Shown here in pieces: positions 51,753 to 61,986 of a DNA stretch of 64,000 bases. The DNA comes from Cheiracanthium punctorium (Eukaryota; Arthropoda; Arachnida; Araneae; Cheiracanthiidae), in assembly GCA_038373885.1 (NCBI GenBank), contig JAWZYV010019958.1, positions 186,001-250,000 of the forward strand, given 5' to 3'. Both the position numbers and the translations under genes were made by a program. The notes under the pieces are model-generated. The model was not told where the DNA came from. It saw nothing but the letters and a program-made list of their open reading frames with translations, and made no database searches. Numbering within the stretch: the first letter of the stretch is position 1; every line of letters starts with the position of its first letter.

Positions 51753-52155
51753 CCCTTTGAGGCGCAACCCTTTCCCTGGCTGGCTGTGCGGCACAGCCAT
51801 CTGCCGTCAAAAAAGGGTCTCTAGATCTGTGGCACGCGATGAATATTTCGATCGTCCGCCCTCTTGCTGGTGGTTAAATCGAGCGATCGCAACCGCTGCC
51901 CCTTTTTCAGCATTGGGCCATCTATCCAGCCGTTCTCGCATTCTTCCATTTTTCAGCAGATGTCAGTGCTGTTAAAAATAATCGTGACCCTTTTTTGACG
52001 GGAAATGACGTGCTAAAAAGTAAAGGATTCTCGTGGAGCTCTGTCACCCGCAACTATTTCTTATAGAAATCCAATCTATTCTTCGTGACTGGCAACAGTG
52101 AAAAACGTCAGAGTTTGGGGTTCCCAGAGCGGGAACACTGCGCCTCAAAGGGCAA
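51749..52155 (-). mobile_element. family A copy, one arm reduced
   Basis: TTAACCCTTTGAGGCGC at the left, then jumps to the central GGCTGTGCGGCACAGCC, so the left arm is deleted. The right end reads CTGCGCCTCAAAGGGC and lacks TTAA. Confidence 0.8.
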
Positions 52156-52194
52156 AAAATCACAGATCTAGGGTCCCTTTACGAGTACGGAAGC

Positions 52195-52640
52195 ACCAGA
52201 GGCAGGGTGAGTATTTATTGATACAACCTTACTTAAAATAACACGAGCGTTTCCTTTCTGCCCAGGGGGGGGGACTTAAAGTTTTAAGGCCTCCAATGAA
52301 GCACACACACACTCCCTTTTCTCTCCTGGCGGGGGAGATAATTAAAACAAGTTTTATGCGCCGTAATGAACGACTTTAGTGGGGGGGGGGGGGACTCTCG
52401 CGGACTTGATGACGGCGGATAAAGAAACGTTATCCGCGTGCTTATCTGCACCAGCGGATCGCGACAGCTGCGATTAAAAACCGTAACATCTTGCCAAAAT
52501 ATCCGCCCGGCCGGAAAGTTATGGGCTGGCCGTAAAAAGGGGGTTTCCGAAATCCTTAAGCCCAGTTCACAAGAGGGCGGTTTTACAATGGCGTGATAGC
52601 TTTATTGAAAAATTTTGCGCTGCTTCGCCTTGCAAGGGAA
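52195..52640. promoter_or_regulatory. candidate conserved non-coding block
   Basis: Non-repetitive, GC-balanced segment (CGACAGCTGCGATTAAAAAC, GCCCGGCCGG, TAATGAACGAC) split by G-runs near 52264 and 52380. No open frame. Candidate regulatory DNA from composition only. Confidence 0.25.
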
Positions 52641-52780
52641 ATGAGAACGACAATGCTACATATTGTAGGTGCCCATTAGAATTACTTTTTTTTTTTTACT
52701 CTCATCTCATAGCTGTGTGAAATTGGCATTGCATTTTTATATGTTCCAGGGTGTAAAAGTCGGGAATCAATGTGAATAGT

Positions 52781-53270
52781 TGAACGCTTTAACGCGCAGT
52801 GTTCCCGCTCTGGGAACACCCGACTCGTGACGTTTTGACTGTTGCCAGTCACGAAGAATAGATTGGATTTCTATAAAAAGAGTCGCAGGTGGCATAGCTC
52901 CACGAGAATCCTTTACTTTTTAGCACGGCATTTCCCGTGAAAAAAGGGTCACGATTATTTTTAAACAGCACTGACATCTGCTGAAAAATGGAAGAACGCG
53001 AGAACAGCTGGATGCACTGCCCCATGCTGAAAAAAGGGCATCATCCGTTGCCATCGCTCGGCTTAACGACCAGCAAGAGGGCGGACGATCGAAACGTTCA
53101 TCGCGGGCCACAGATCTGGAGACATCTTTTTTGACGCAGAAGGTGTCTCTAGATCTGTGGCATGCGATGAACGTTTCGATCATCCGCCATCTTGCTGGTA
53201 GTTAAGCCGAGCGATGGCAACGGATGCCCTTTTTTCAGCATTGGGAAAGGGTTGCGGCTCAAAGGGTTAA
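52781..53270 (+). mobile_element. family A foldback MITE, copy 10
   Basis: TGAACGCTTTAACGCGCAG (left TTAA mutated) to GCGGCTCAAAGGGTTAA. Both arms are present but the central loop is shortened. The terminal TTAA is shared with the next TTAA element. Confidence 0.85.
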
Positions 53271-53398
53271 CCCCTTGCCTGTGTTACGTAGTACATTACG
53301 TGACTTTCGACGTGATAATACGCACCACCACTGTACTTTCGCACTTGATTTGTTTTTGAGCGCTTCCCCACTAAGTTCCCTAGTAGCATAACTGGAAA
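53267..53398 (+). mobile_element. left-end fragment of a further TTAA family (U)
   Basis: TTAACCCCTTGCCTGTG resembles piggyBac-type termini. The fragment is joined directly to a family B copy at 53399. No right end was found. Confidence 0.4.
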
Positions 53399-53787
53399 GG
53401 CTGTTCTTCGAAAAAGAAGAACTCTGTTTCCAGTCTTGGTACACAAATTGAAATAAACTAATAGCACCAGGGTCTCCAAAAAATTCCAGAGGGTTCTTCA
53501 TAAGCTGCTTTACACACTACGATAAGCGAAAACGCTGTGGCTTTTGTGAAATTTCCAGAAAAATTTCTTAAACATGGATCTGAGCTGCAAGATTTTTCGA
53601 AGAGTGACGCGCTTTGCGAAAATTTCCGATTTTTAAGAATTTTTTTCTAAAAGTTTTGAAACCGATACGGATTGGCTTGTCTTCGCAGTTTGTAATACAG
53701 CTTGTAAAGAGACAGTTTCAAAATTTTGAAATGCCTGGCATCATTAGTTTATTTGTAATTATGTACCAAAATCACTTGATTTTTTAT
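53399..53787 (+). mobile_element. family B copy 6, both TTAA ends missing
   Basis: Begins at GGCTGTTCTTCGAAAA without TTAA and stops after CACTTGATTTTTT, so the right inverted repeat and TTAA are lost. Confidence 0.82.
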
Positions 53788-54396
53788 CAGGGTTACAAAT
53801 TATTAATCTATAAGTCTGTCTGTCCGTCCTGCCGTAAACGGGCATCGATGCTGCTGTTGCAAGATGCATATATGTTATATACCATAATTTCATAACCCAA
53901 CTGTGAATGCGGTATACACTCATAGAGGAGGAATAGGTGAAAAGAGCAACTGTAAGCAAGCACATACGTAAGTCATGTGACTTATGAAAATAGTGCTGCA
54001 AAATACTTTTATTATTTCCCTGGTCTCTGGTTACTTTGTTTTCTAGGGGAAATTTTTTATCTAATCAAAAAGTGACATATCACTTTTCAAGGGTTGCCAG
54101 AAGGCAGGGTAAGAAAATGTCAGAACTCGCCAAGGAGGGCCATTTTTGTATATTTATCACCAAATTTGGAACCAAAAAAAAAAAAGTCCTCAAAACTGAA
54201 CACAGCTTGATGATATCTTCAATATTTGGCGAGAAAATTGCGAAACTCTACTGTTTGTTTATTTAATGGAATAAAGGTTTCTATAAAACAGCTTCTATAT
54301 TATCTTCTAATAGAGGTTTAGAAGATATGCCTGACGAAGATTTTAAAACAGTTTTAACAGGCGATTTTGATAGATTGTAATTCTGAAGAAGTATTT
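53788..54396. other. intergenic DNA, no gene seen
   Basis: Unassigned. Contains a GTCTGTCTGTCCGTCC microsatellite-like run near 53814-53830 and short open frames without features. Confidence 0.4.
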
Positions 54397-54570
54397 CATG
54401 GAACAAGAAAGACAAATACTCCAGGCTCGTGGAATAAGATACATTTTCCAACATAATGGAAAAAGGAAGACAATTGGATCCGATACATGGATTATGCTAC
54501 ACATTCCAACGTAATGGAACAAGGAAGACAAATAAGAACGACGCGTGGATTGAGATACAGTTTTAATACA
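54397..54570. repeat. tandem array, ~57-bp unit
   Basis: Three units share TGGAACAAGGAAGACAAAT, TGGATTAAGATACA and TTTTCCAACATAA-like blocks (starting near 54397, 54455, 54512). Moderately diverged. Confidence 0.6.
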
Positions 54571-54599
54571 ATGCACTTTAGTGCGTATTTAAAATAGAA

Positions 54600-55680
54600 T
54601 TGTTTCATATTATTATTATTATTTTTTTTACAGGACTCCAAAAAGAAATTCTAATGCATTAAGGTATATAGACAGTCATTGTTTAAAGTGTAGTTCAAAG
54701 ACATTCATCTATTTCAAACTAAACAAAATTAGCACACCCTATTGAGACTGTAGTTCGGAGAAACGAATTCAGAATGATTCTGCATAAGCTGCACTACGCT
54801 CTGAAATAAACGAAATAGTTGTGCTTATGAAATATTCAGATTGGTCATCAAAATGTCTTCAGACTTACCCCGTCAATGTTTAACGAAGGAGTGCAAGTAG
54901 CTTTTTGACTGACAACCGTACACCTCACGCCGATACTTCTCAGTAAAGTATCGAGTACAGCAATAATATAAAGTACCATCGCGATGCTTTCTTTTAAAAA
55001 TACATCTTACCCCCGTTGTAGTGAATTGGTTTTCAATACGTTTTTTACCGTTGTTCAGAACAATTTAAAGTAATTTAAGAGGTATAATATCCCCGCTGCA
55101 CACATATCATTAATTGCACATCCGCAATTATCCATCACAGCTTCATACGATGCGTGTTAAAACGCAAGTTTCATTTTTCGTGTTTAAAAACAAAAAAGTG
55201 TCACACGCAAAATTACTCCCTAAAAACTTCCGAAAGTTGAATTGGGCCCACATTAAGTGGTTAATCTTTTCGGCCTAAATTAAGACTGTTTCCCCCCCCT
55301 TTACACTGGACCTCGCTTTATATTTAAAAAAAAAAAAAAAAAAAAAAAATGCATCACACGCAGAGTTGCGGAGACCCTGGTGCAAAATAGTGCAAGAAAA
55401 ACAGCCACGAATACAATTTTTTTTTTTGTGCTCTAACGCAGAGCACACACCCCAGCTATTAACAGCAGTGCTAATTTGGTTTTTGTTATGCAAGATGAGA
55501 AGAAAAAACACAGCGGAGAATGTTTTTGTAAGGATTTGTTTAATTTCCAACTTGTATTTTTGTGAAGATTGCGTGTGACACGCTATGACCCCTCCACCCC
55601 CTCATGGACAGCACAAACTTTATGGAGGAAAAAGGAAAAAAAAAAAAAAAAAAAAAAGAAGTGTTTCAGGGAAATATTTC
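54600..55680. other. intergenic DNA, no gene seen
   Basis: Includes A-runs near 55325-55350 and 55637-55657. Opposing short frames there are products of the homopolymers. Confidence 0.45.
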
Positions 55681-55990
55681 GTTAATGTCTTACAACAAAG
55701 ATTTAATGAGTTTGTCGCGTTTCCCCTTAATGATTTTGAGAGGTTCTTTGTCACTGATTTCATTACGGACGGTTTTATTCGACCCCTCACTTCCAATTCG
55801 TCGATTTTCATTAGAATATGGGCTCACGCTGTAAATAATGAATCGTCGTTCGAGCAACCTTTTTGAACAGCTTAATCCGGATTTCAAGAATCAAATTAAA
55901 GATCACGGAAGTTGGAATGATGCGCTGATCGATGACGACGCGATTTAATGATGTTCTTGCACAGGGACTTGCTTCGAAAATTTTGAACGA
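55680..55990. promoter_or_regulatory. candidate conserved non-coding block
   Basis: Complex sequence with TTAATGAGTTTG, CTTAATGATTTTGAGAGG, AATGAATCG and GATCGATGACGACG. The two open frames in it carry no domain and the block matches no repeat. Confidence 0.3.
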
Positions 55991-55999
55991 ATCTGTGTT

Positions 56000-56283
56000 T
56001 TAACCCATTTATGCCTAGCGTCCCTTTTTTGGGACGGCATTTTCGCTATTAGTCGAAAACGTTATTTATTTTTCCTAGCCTTTATTCATGAGTATTGAGC
56101 CTCAACTCTACAAAATATTTTAACATGACCCAGTAGGATGTTGATATTTCGATTTTTATGCATAATGATTTTAAAAGAAATCATCCCTTGTTCAAGAAGT
56201 TGACATCAGAAATTTATCTATTATTTCGGATATCAGTAAAAATCGAAGAAAGTCGCAAAAATATCCAGGCAAAAATGGGTTAA
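56000..56283 (-). mobile_element. 284-bp TTAA MITE, family L copy 2
   Basis: TTAACCCATTTATGCCTAGC to CCAGGCAAAAATGGGTTAA, the exact inverse layout and length of the copy at 28586-28869. Confidence 0.88.
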
Positions 56284-56370
56284 AAGTAAACTAAGGCCTT
56301 CTTGGTAGTCTATTTCAGTCAAAACAGGCATAATCAATTGTGAAGTGTATTAAAAAGTTTATAAAAAAGA

Positions 56371-56892
56371 TCTGGAGTGACTCCACTCGATTTTCCGAAC
56401 ACTTACGATTAAGATCATGACCAAGCATTTACATAAATTTTAATCGATGAATCATTCAAACATATATATACCAAATTGAAGCTCAATCGAATGTACCGTT
56501 TAAACGCTAGCGCACTTTCAAGAATTTCTCCCCATAGGCCATTATGTAAAAGAAATCTTTGTCGTAGCCCTGTAGAAAAACTATAAGTCCTATACACATC
56601 GAAATCAATACAGGTCTTGCGATGGTGTTTATAACATATATACCCAATTTGAGCTCAATCGAATGTGCCGTTAGAACGCTAGAGCACTTTCAAGAATTTC
56701 CTCCCATAGGCCATCCTGTAAAAGAAATCTTCGTCGTAGCCCTGTAGAAAAACTATAAGTCTTACACACCCAAATCAATACCGGTCTTGTGACGGTGGTT
56801 TATAACCTATATACCCAATTTGAGCACAATCGAATGCCCCGTTTAGGAGCTATCGTGTTCACTCACATACACACACACAGAGATACATACAT
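56371..56892 (+). repeat. family K repeat, uninterrupted copy
   Basis: Starts TCTGGAGTGACTCCACTCG. Carries about 2.5 units of a ~173-bp tandem block beginning ACC(C)AA(A)TT(T)GA(A)GCTCAATCGA near 56469, 56641 and 56813, and ends in a CA run. Provides the empty site for insertion J. Confidence 0.8.
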
Positions 56893-56936
56893 CTCATAAA
56901 AATAGCATCCATGAATTCAGAAGACGTCAAAATGTG

Positions 56937-57173
56937 TCAATACACCAAAATCTCGAAGTCTAATTTTTTCATGATGGCCCCCGGTGGAACATTCAAATAA
57001 CCATTCTGGGAAGCAACATCGGTCAAAGAAGGAGGCGTCTTTTTAGTGGTGAGAGCGAACAGGTTAAGCATGGGTTCAAGATTAAAGCTAAAAAAGTAAT
57101 AATTAGAAAAACAGTGGCCTGTCTCTGAAAGGATGAATTTGGGATAGTTGACACATTTGTCAAAAAAAAACAC
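56937..57173 (-). pseudogene. fragment of ORF family Y
   Basis: Minus-strand open frame including LNLFALTTKKTPPSLTDVAS and GYLNVPPGAIMKKLDFEI. The first part matches the fragment at 2218-2320 at the peptide level. The reading stops a few codons after the second block. It directly follows the family K repeat, so it may belong to the same larger element. Confidence 0.4.
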
Positions 57174-57236
57174 TGGACTATCAGTATTGGTTAAAATTTT
57201 TAGATGGAGTTTTCTTTATATGTATATACAGAGAGT

Positions 57237-58250
57237 CCCAATGTAATTTGGGAAAAAATGTTCGAATTAAGGTCCGAAATAGACTCCGTTAAGAAAAAAA
57301 GTCAAAACGTTCATTTTCAAAAAGTTATATTTAGTATACGACCTCAACCAGTTAGTAAAATGTGCCCCATATACGCTGATAAAAAAGGGTGTACGAAATT
57401 TGAGAATTATATTCTAAAAAGTGTCAAAGATAGGAAGATAAATATAACCTGACTGAAACCACTTTCCAATATCTCTCGAAGGGAAAAATGACGTCGAGTG
57501 ATCGCATTTCAGGAGTCGTGCAGAAAAGACGAAACTTTTTTTTTTCCTTCCACCAGCAATAAGTGTTTACATTTAAAATCATAAATAGCCCCTGGCCATC
57601 TTTGTTTAAAGATATCACTGAGGCGTTTTATGAGGAGAGGCTCAAATGCTGTACATCACTTCATGAGTGTATGGGGGCACATTTTACTAATTGGGAATTT
57701 TTTGTACAAGGGTTCAGTGGCACACCCAGGATTTTAGTTTAGGGGGGGCTGAGCTGAAAATACTGCTGAACTCGGTTATAGTGAGATCGATCATAGTTAC
57801 AACCCTCTTATAACGTCAAAATATTCTGTACCACTTGATTTCCCATATAACACAAGCCCAGAAGCAAAAACTCATTATAGAGTCATAAATAATTGTCTGA
57901 TCTTTTCAGTGATATTGTAACCGTCTTTTACAGTGTTTCATAAACTCTCTGTAAGTATTTATTTAAAAACTAATATCTTTTTAGGTAAAAAACAGTTTAG
58001 AAATAATTTGAAGACAATAAATAATAATAATAGTAATAATTCATTGACAATTTTCCTTTTTTTAAGTTTTTCACTTTTAACTATCCACCTTTAGGGGGGG
58101 CTTGAGCCCCCATAGCCCCCTCCGTGGATGCGCCTATGCAAGGGTTGTATACAAATTTAAAATTTGTAATTTTTAAAAATGAACCAGAGGACGTATTTCT
58201 TAACGGAGTACTATTTCCGACTTTATTTTGAACTTTTGGTACACCCTGTA
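57237..58250. mobile_element. foldback element W with inserted family E
   Basis: Left end TACAGAGAGTCCCAATG and inverted right end TACAGGGTGTACCAAAAG. Both ends share GTCCGAAATAGACTCCGTTAAGAAA-like sequence about 30 bp in, and an inner inverted pair (CAGTTAGTAAAATGTGCCCC near 57350; its inverse near 57665-57695). Without the family E insertion it is about 580 bp. The termini recall TA-inserting Tc1/mariner-type MITEs. Confidence 0.6.
57715..58138 (+). mobile_element. hAT-type MITE, family E copy 5
   Basis: CAGTGGCACACCCAGG to GGATGCGCCTATG, perfect TSDs CAAGGGTT (57707-57714, 58139-58146), inside element W. Confidence 0.85.
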
Positions 58251-58566
58251 TAGATAAATACATACACACAGAAGTGGGTCGTCAGTGTTCGAACATGTCC
58301 ATTTTTGCCCATAACTTTTGCTTAAAACATAATTTACTTAATCTAAGCACATTGTCTGGGGATAAGAAATTATTCTGAAAAACATTGCAAATTGATAGAG
58401 TGAAAATTGAAAGATCTGCTGCAAAAGGGGGTTATTCCAACTATTTCAGTTTGCGGGGAAAACTGTCATAAACATTTGGAAATTCAGCACAAACTAACAA
58501 GATAAGCTACTTCATCTTTTGAGTTAAACTAACGATCCTCTTACTACCAAACGAAAGATTGTTTTT

Positions 58567-59063
58567 TTAACCCTTTGAGGCGCAACTCTTTCCCAATGCT
58601 GGAAAAAGGGCAGCCGTTGCCATCGCTCGACTTAACGACCAGCAAGATGGCGGACGATCGAAACGTTCATCGCGTGCCACAAATCGAGAAACCCTTATTT
58701 GACGACAGCTGACACTGCCGCACAGCCAGCTGTCGTCAAAAAAAGGGTCCCTAGATCTGTGGCACGCGATGAACGTTTCGATCGTCCGCCGTCTTGCTGG
58801 GCGTTAAGTCGAGCGATGGCAACTTCTGCCCTTTTTTCAGCATTGGGCAATCTGTCCAGCTGTTCTCGCATTCTTCCATTTTTCAGCAGATGTCAGTGCT
58901 GTTAAAAAGAATCGTGACCATTTTTTTTTACGGGAAATGACGTCCTAGAAAGTAATGGATTCTCGTGGAGCTGTGTCACCCTCAAGTATTTTTATAGAAA
59001 TCCAATCTATTCTTCGTGATTGGCAACAGTCAAAACGTCAGAGTTGGGTGTTCCCAGAGCGGG
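58567..59063 (-). mobile_element. family A foldback MITE, copy 11
   Basis: TTAACCCTTTGAGGCGC at the left. Both arms are present around GACACTGCCGCACAGCC. The right side stops at CCCAGAGCGG, so the last 20 or so bases and TTAA are lost. Confidence 0.85.
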
Positions 59064-59909
59064 GTAATCGAATGGTGAAATTGCGAATACTATCAGGTTG
59101 TAACGAAAGTTTTCCGCCATATCTGCCTGAAAAATTATCTTCTAACTCCTGTGATAACTGTTTTTGAACTTTCGGTACCAAACCTGCACAGTGTCACATG
59201 ATACAACAATAGTACTTAAAGCTGTGCTCATAATTCGTTGATATTATGTAGCTGACTTTTTGCAACACAACTGGAAGTAAATGATGGTTCTAATCCTCTA
59301 GAGGGATAGTTCTATTTGAGACACCTTATACTTAATGATAGCTATATTTTTTACAGATTTCACAACACAGTGTTATAAAGTAAACCTCTTTCTTTCAAAT
59401 GCCAAAAATCGTTTGACAAAATAGGAGCCAATACGCCAACGAGAACTGTGTGCTGACGAAGTTTGCGGTGGCGGGAAACTTTCGTTACAACCTAATATTT
59501 TATTCGAATTGTAGAAATAACGAATATTCATAATTCCGATTAATCGATTATTGATTCTTAAATGCTTAATCGATTATAGAAATCCTTCGAAATGGCACAT
59601 CACTAGGACTCAAAGTCTGCATTTCCCCCTCCAAAAAAAAAAAAAAAAAAAAAAAAAAAAGGTGAGGGCTGATTTTCTGGGGAAAAGCGAAGCTCTGTGT
59701 GGAACATTCTTCTTATCCCCTTCCTTTAATCTCCATGGCTTCTCGCTTTTTCTTTCTTCCATGTGGCAATTTGCTGTTCTTGCTTTTGTTTCTGTTTGTC
59801 TTTCAGTTCCCACTGTTCTGTGAGGCGAAGTGTTGACGGCTGAAGGAGACCGAAGATTTTTTTCGATCGAAACGATCGTCCCAACCTATAAGTAACTTTT
59901 TATGTGTTT
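59064..59909. other. intergenic DNA, no gene seen
   Basis: Contains GAAAGTTTTCCGCC near 59105 and the inverse-like GGCGGGAAACTTTC near 59470, each next to a TTGTAACGAAAG/CTTTCGTTACAA block. This suggests a TIR element of about 390 bp (about 59095-59493, ends AGGTTGTAACGAAAG). An A-run lies near 59634-59660. Confidence 0.4.
59095..59493. mobile_element. possible MITE with AGGTTGTAACGAAAG ends
   Basis: AGGTTGTAACGAAAGTTTTC at 59095 is matched at the right by the inverse, CGGGAAACTTTCGTTACAAC, ending CCTAA near 59493. Flanks TACTATC and TATT do not give a clear duplication. Non-coding; superfamily unknown. Confidence 0.6.
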
Positions 59910-60427
59910 TTAACCCTTTGAGGCGCAACCCTTTCCCAATGCTGAAAAAAGGGCAGCCGTTGCCATCGCTCGACTTAACTACCAGCAAGAGGGCGGACGA
60001 TCGAAACGTTCATTCGCGTGCCACAGATCGAGAGACCCTTTTTTGACGCAGCTGGCAGTACCGCACAGCCAGCTGTCGTCAAAAAAGCGTCTCTAGATCT
60101 GTGGCACGCGATGAACGTTTCGATCGTCCGCCATCTTGCTGGTAATTAAGTCGAGCGATGGCAACGGCTGCCCTTTTTTCAGCATTGGGCAATCTATCCA
60201 GCTGTTCTCGCGTTCTTCCATTTTTCGGCAGATGTCAGTGGTGTTAAAAATAATCGTGACAATTTTTTGACGGGAAATGACGTGCGAAAAAGTAAAGGAT
60301 TCTCGTGGAGCTATGTCACCCGCAACTATTTTTATAGAAATCCAATCTATTCTTCGTGACCTTCAACAGTCAAAACGTCAACAGTTTGGTGGTCTCAGAG
60401 CGAAACCACTGCGCGTTAAAGGGTTAA
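59910..60427 (-). mobile_element. family A foldback MITE, copy 12
   Basis: TTAACCCTTTGAGGCGC to GCGCGTTAAAGGGTTAA, 518 bp, full length with both arms and intact TTAA at both sides. Confidence 0.9.
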
Positions 60428-60514
60428 CAAAGTTTACCTAGTTCATCTTTTAACACCAGTGTTTCGCGTGTTTTTTTTTCTACACAGGGTGTTGTCCATC
60501 TAGTTCCAGCAAAA

Positions 60515-60553
60515 ATAATAATAATAATAGTAATAATAATAATAATAATAATA
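60515..60553. repeat. (AAT)n microsatellite
   Basis: ATA/AAT trinucleotide run with one interruption; a shorter one follows near 60690-60707. Confidence 0.9.
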
Positions 60554-60779
60554 TACTGGGCAAAAATTTCAGCTAAAATGCTGCTTTTGTTGCGGTAATG
60601 TTGACGTGGCCGCTGACATATACATTTATTTTTTTGACCTAGTTCCAAAATACCGCAAAAACTTTCCAGACAATCCAACGTATTTAAAATAATAATAATA
60701 ATAATAAAAAAAAAAAGGTACTTCACCTCTGAAAAGTAACAACATCTGAGGAGAAAGTAATGAAAATTCAAAACTGCAC

Positions 60780-61120
60780 AAAACGCAGGGTCCAATAATA
60801 TTCATATCCCCCCCAAAAAACCATCTCTAAGCGATTCGCAATAAACACGGCGTAAATTCCGTTTTATTCACTTCCCATCTACGGGAATTGTCGAAAGCAC
60901 TTCCAAAGTTTGTGAGTCAGTCACATGACTCTTCAATAAGGGCCGAGGGAGGGGATTGGGGGGGGGGGGGATTGCCGAAAGCTGAAACCTCGCTTAAATC
61001 TCGGTGGACTTCTAATTGTCTCATCTTTTAAAGAAGATCGGGCAATAGCAGTCGTAAATTTCACTTTTGTCGTCGCTGGGGGAGGATCGAAAATATTATC
61101 ACTCGAGAGATGGAAGTGGG
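60780..61120. promoter_or_regulatory. candidate conserved non-coding block
   Basis: Complex sequence with GTGAGTCAGTCACATGACTC (AP-1 and E-box-like palindromes) and CTAATTGTCTCATC, interrupted by a G-run. No coding potential. Function inferred only. Confidence 0.28.
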
Positions 61121-61567
61121 GGTGGGGGGTGGGGGGGGGGTGGAGAGTGCCAGCAGATGACGGTGATGATTCTGTTTCCCGAAATCCCCCCCACCCCCCT
61201 TCCCTCCCCCGTACTTTTGGCGACCCCCTACTATTTTCCCAATTGTTGAAACAACAGTCTTTTTATGCTTCTCCTCTCTACCCCCTTATTAGTTGCTTTA
61301 CTGCGGGTCACAGTTGGTTCTGATAGCCTCGTTAGCAGCTTTATGGTGACTATAGGAAAAATAAATGCCCAGAGTTCCCCCCCCCCCCAAAAGAAACGAG
61401 GTTCGAGTCTCCAGGCGCCATCTTTGGTTTCAGGTATGTATTCCTCTTAAAATATTAGTCAAATTTTTCTTTTTCTTTTCTTTTTTTTTTATTTATTTAT
61501 TCGTTTGTCAATAGACTGTCGAATTTCGAAACAGTGGAAGATGATTTTTGGAAGTCGTTTTAAAATA
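61121..61567. other. intergenic DNA with G- and C-runs
   Basis: GGGGTGGGG and C-rich runs dominate the first half. Open frames here come from these runs. No gene seen. Confidence 0.45.
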
Positions 61568-61575
61568 TTTTAATG

Positions 61576-61978
61576 CATAGGCGCACCCACGGGGGAGGGG
61601 GCTATGGGGGCTGAAGCCCCCCCTAAAGGTGGGAAATTAGAAGTGAAAAGTATTGAAAATTGTCTTTTTTGAATTTCTAAATTACTTTTTACCAAAAAAA
61701 GATGTTAGTTTTTAAATAAAAACTTACAATTAGAGCATGAAACACGGTTAAACTTCGTTACAACATCACTGAAAAGATCATATAATTATTTGATTCTAAA
61801 ATGAGTTACATTGCTCGTGGGGTTGTATTCTACGGGCAAGTAGACTGGCACAGAATATTTTGACGTTATAAGAGAGTTATAACTATATAGTTATAACTAT
61901 AATTGAGGTCACTATAACCGATTTCAGCAGTATTTGTAGCCCAGCACCCCCTAAACTAAAATCCTGGGTGCGCCAATG
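61576..61978 (-). mobile_element. hAT-type MITE, family E copy 6
   Basis: CATAGGCGCACCCACG to GGGTGCGCCAATG, perfect TSDs TTTTAATG (61568-61575, 61979-61986). Contains a small TATAACTATA duplication near 61880 not seen in other copies. Confidence 0.85.
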
Positions 61979-61986
61979 TTTTAATG

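Noticed and set aside
51703..51975. Frames with SVARDE(R/Y)FDRPPSCW..LSRA repeated in many places
   Set aside because: They are translations of the inverted arms of family A in both orientations, not protein-coding genes.
54600..55680. Possible CRISPR-like or regular spaced repeat
   Set aside because: No short repeat with regular unique spacers exists anywhere in the window; the spaced repeats are tandem arrays or transposon motifs.
61067..61323. Gly- and Pro-rich open frames
   Set aside because: Products of G- and C-homopolymer runs.
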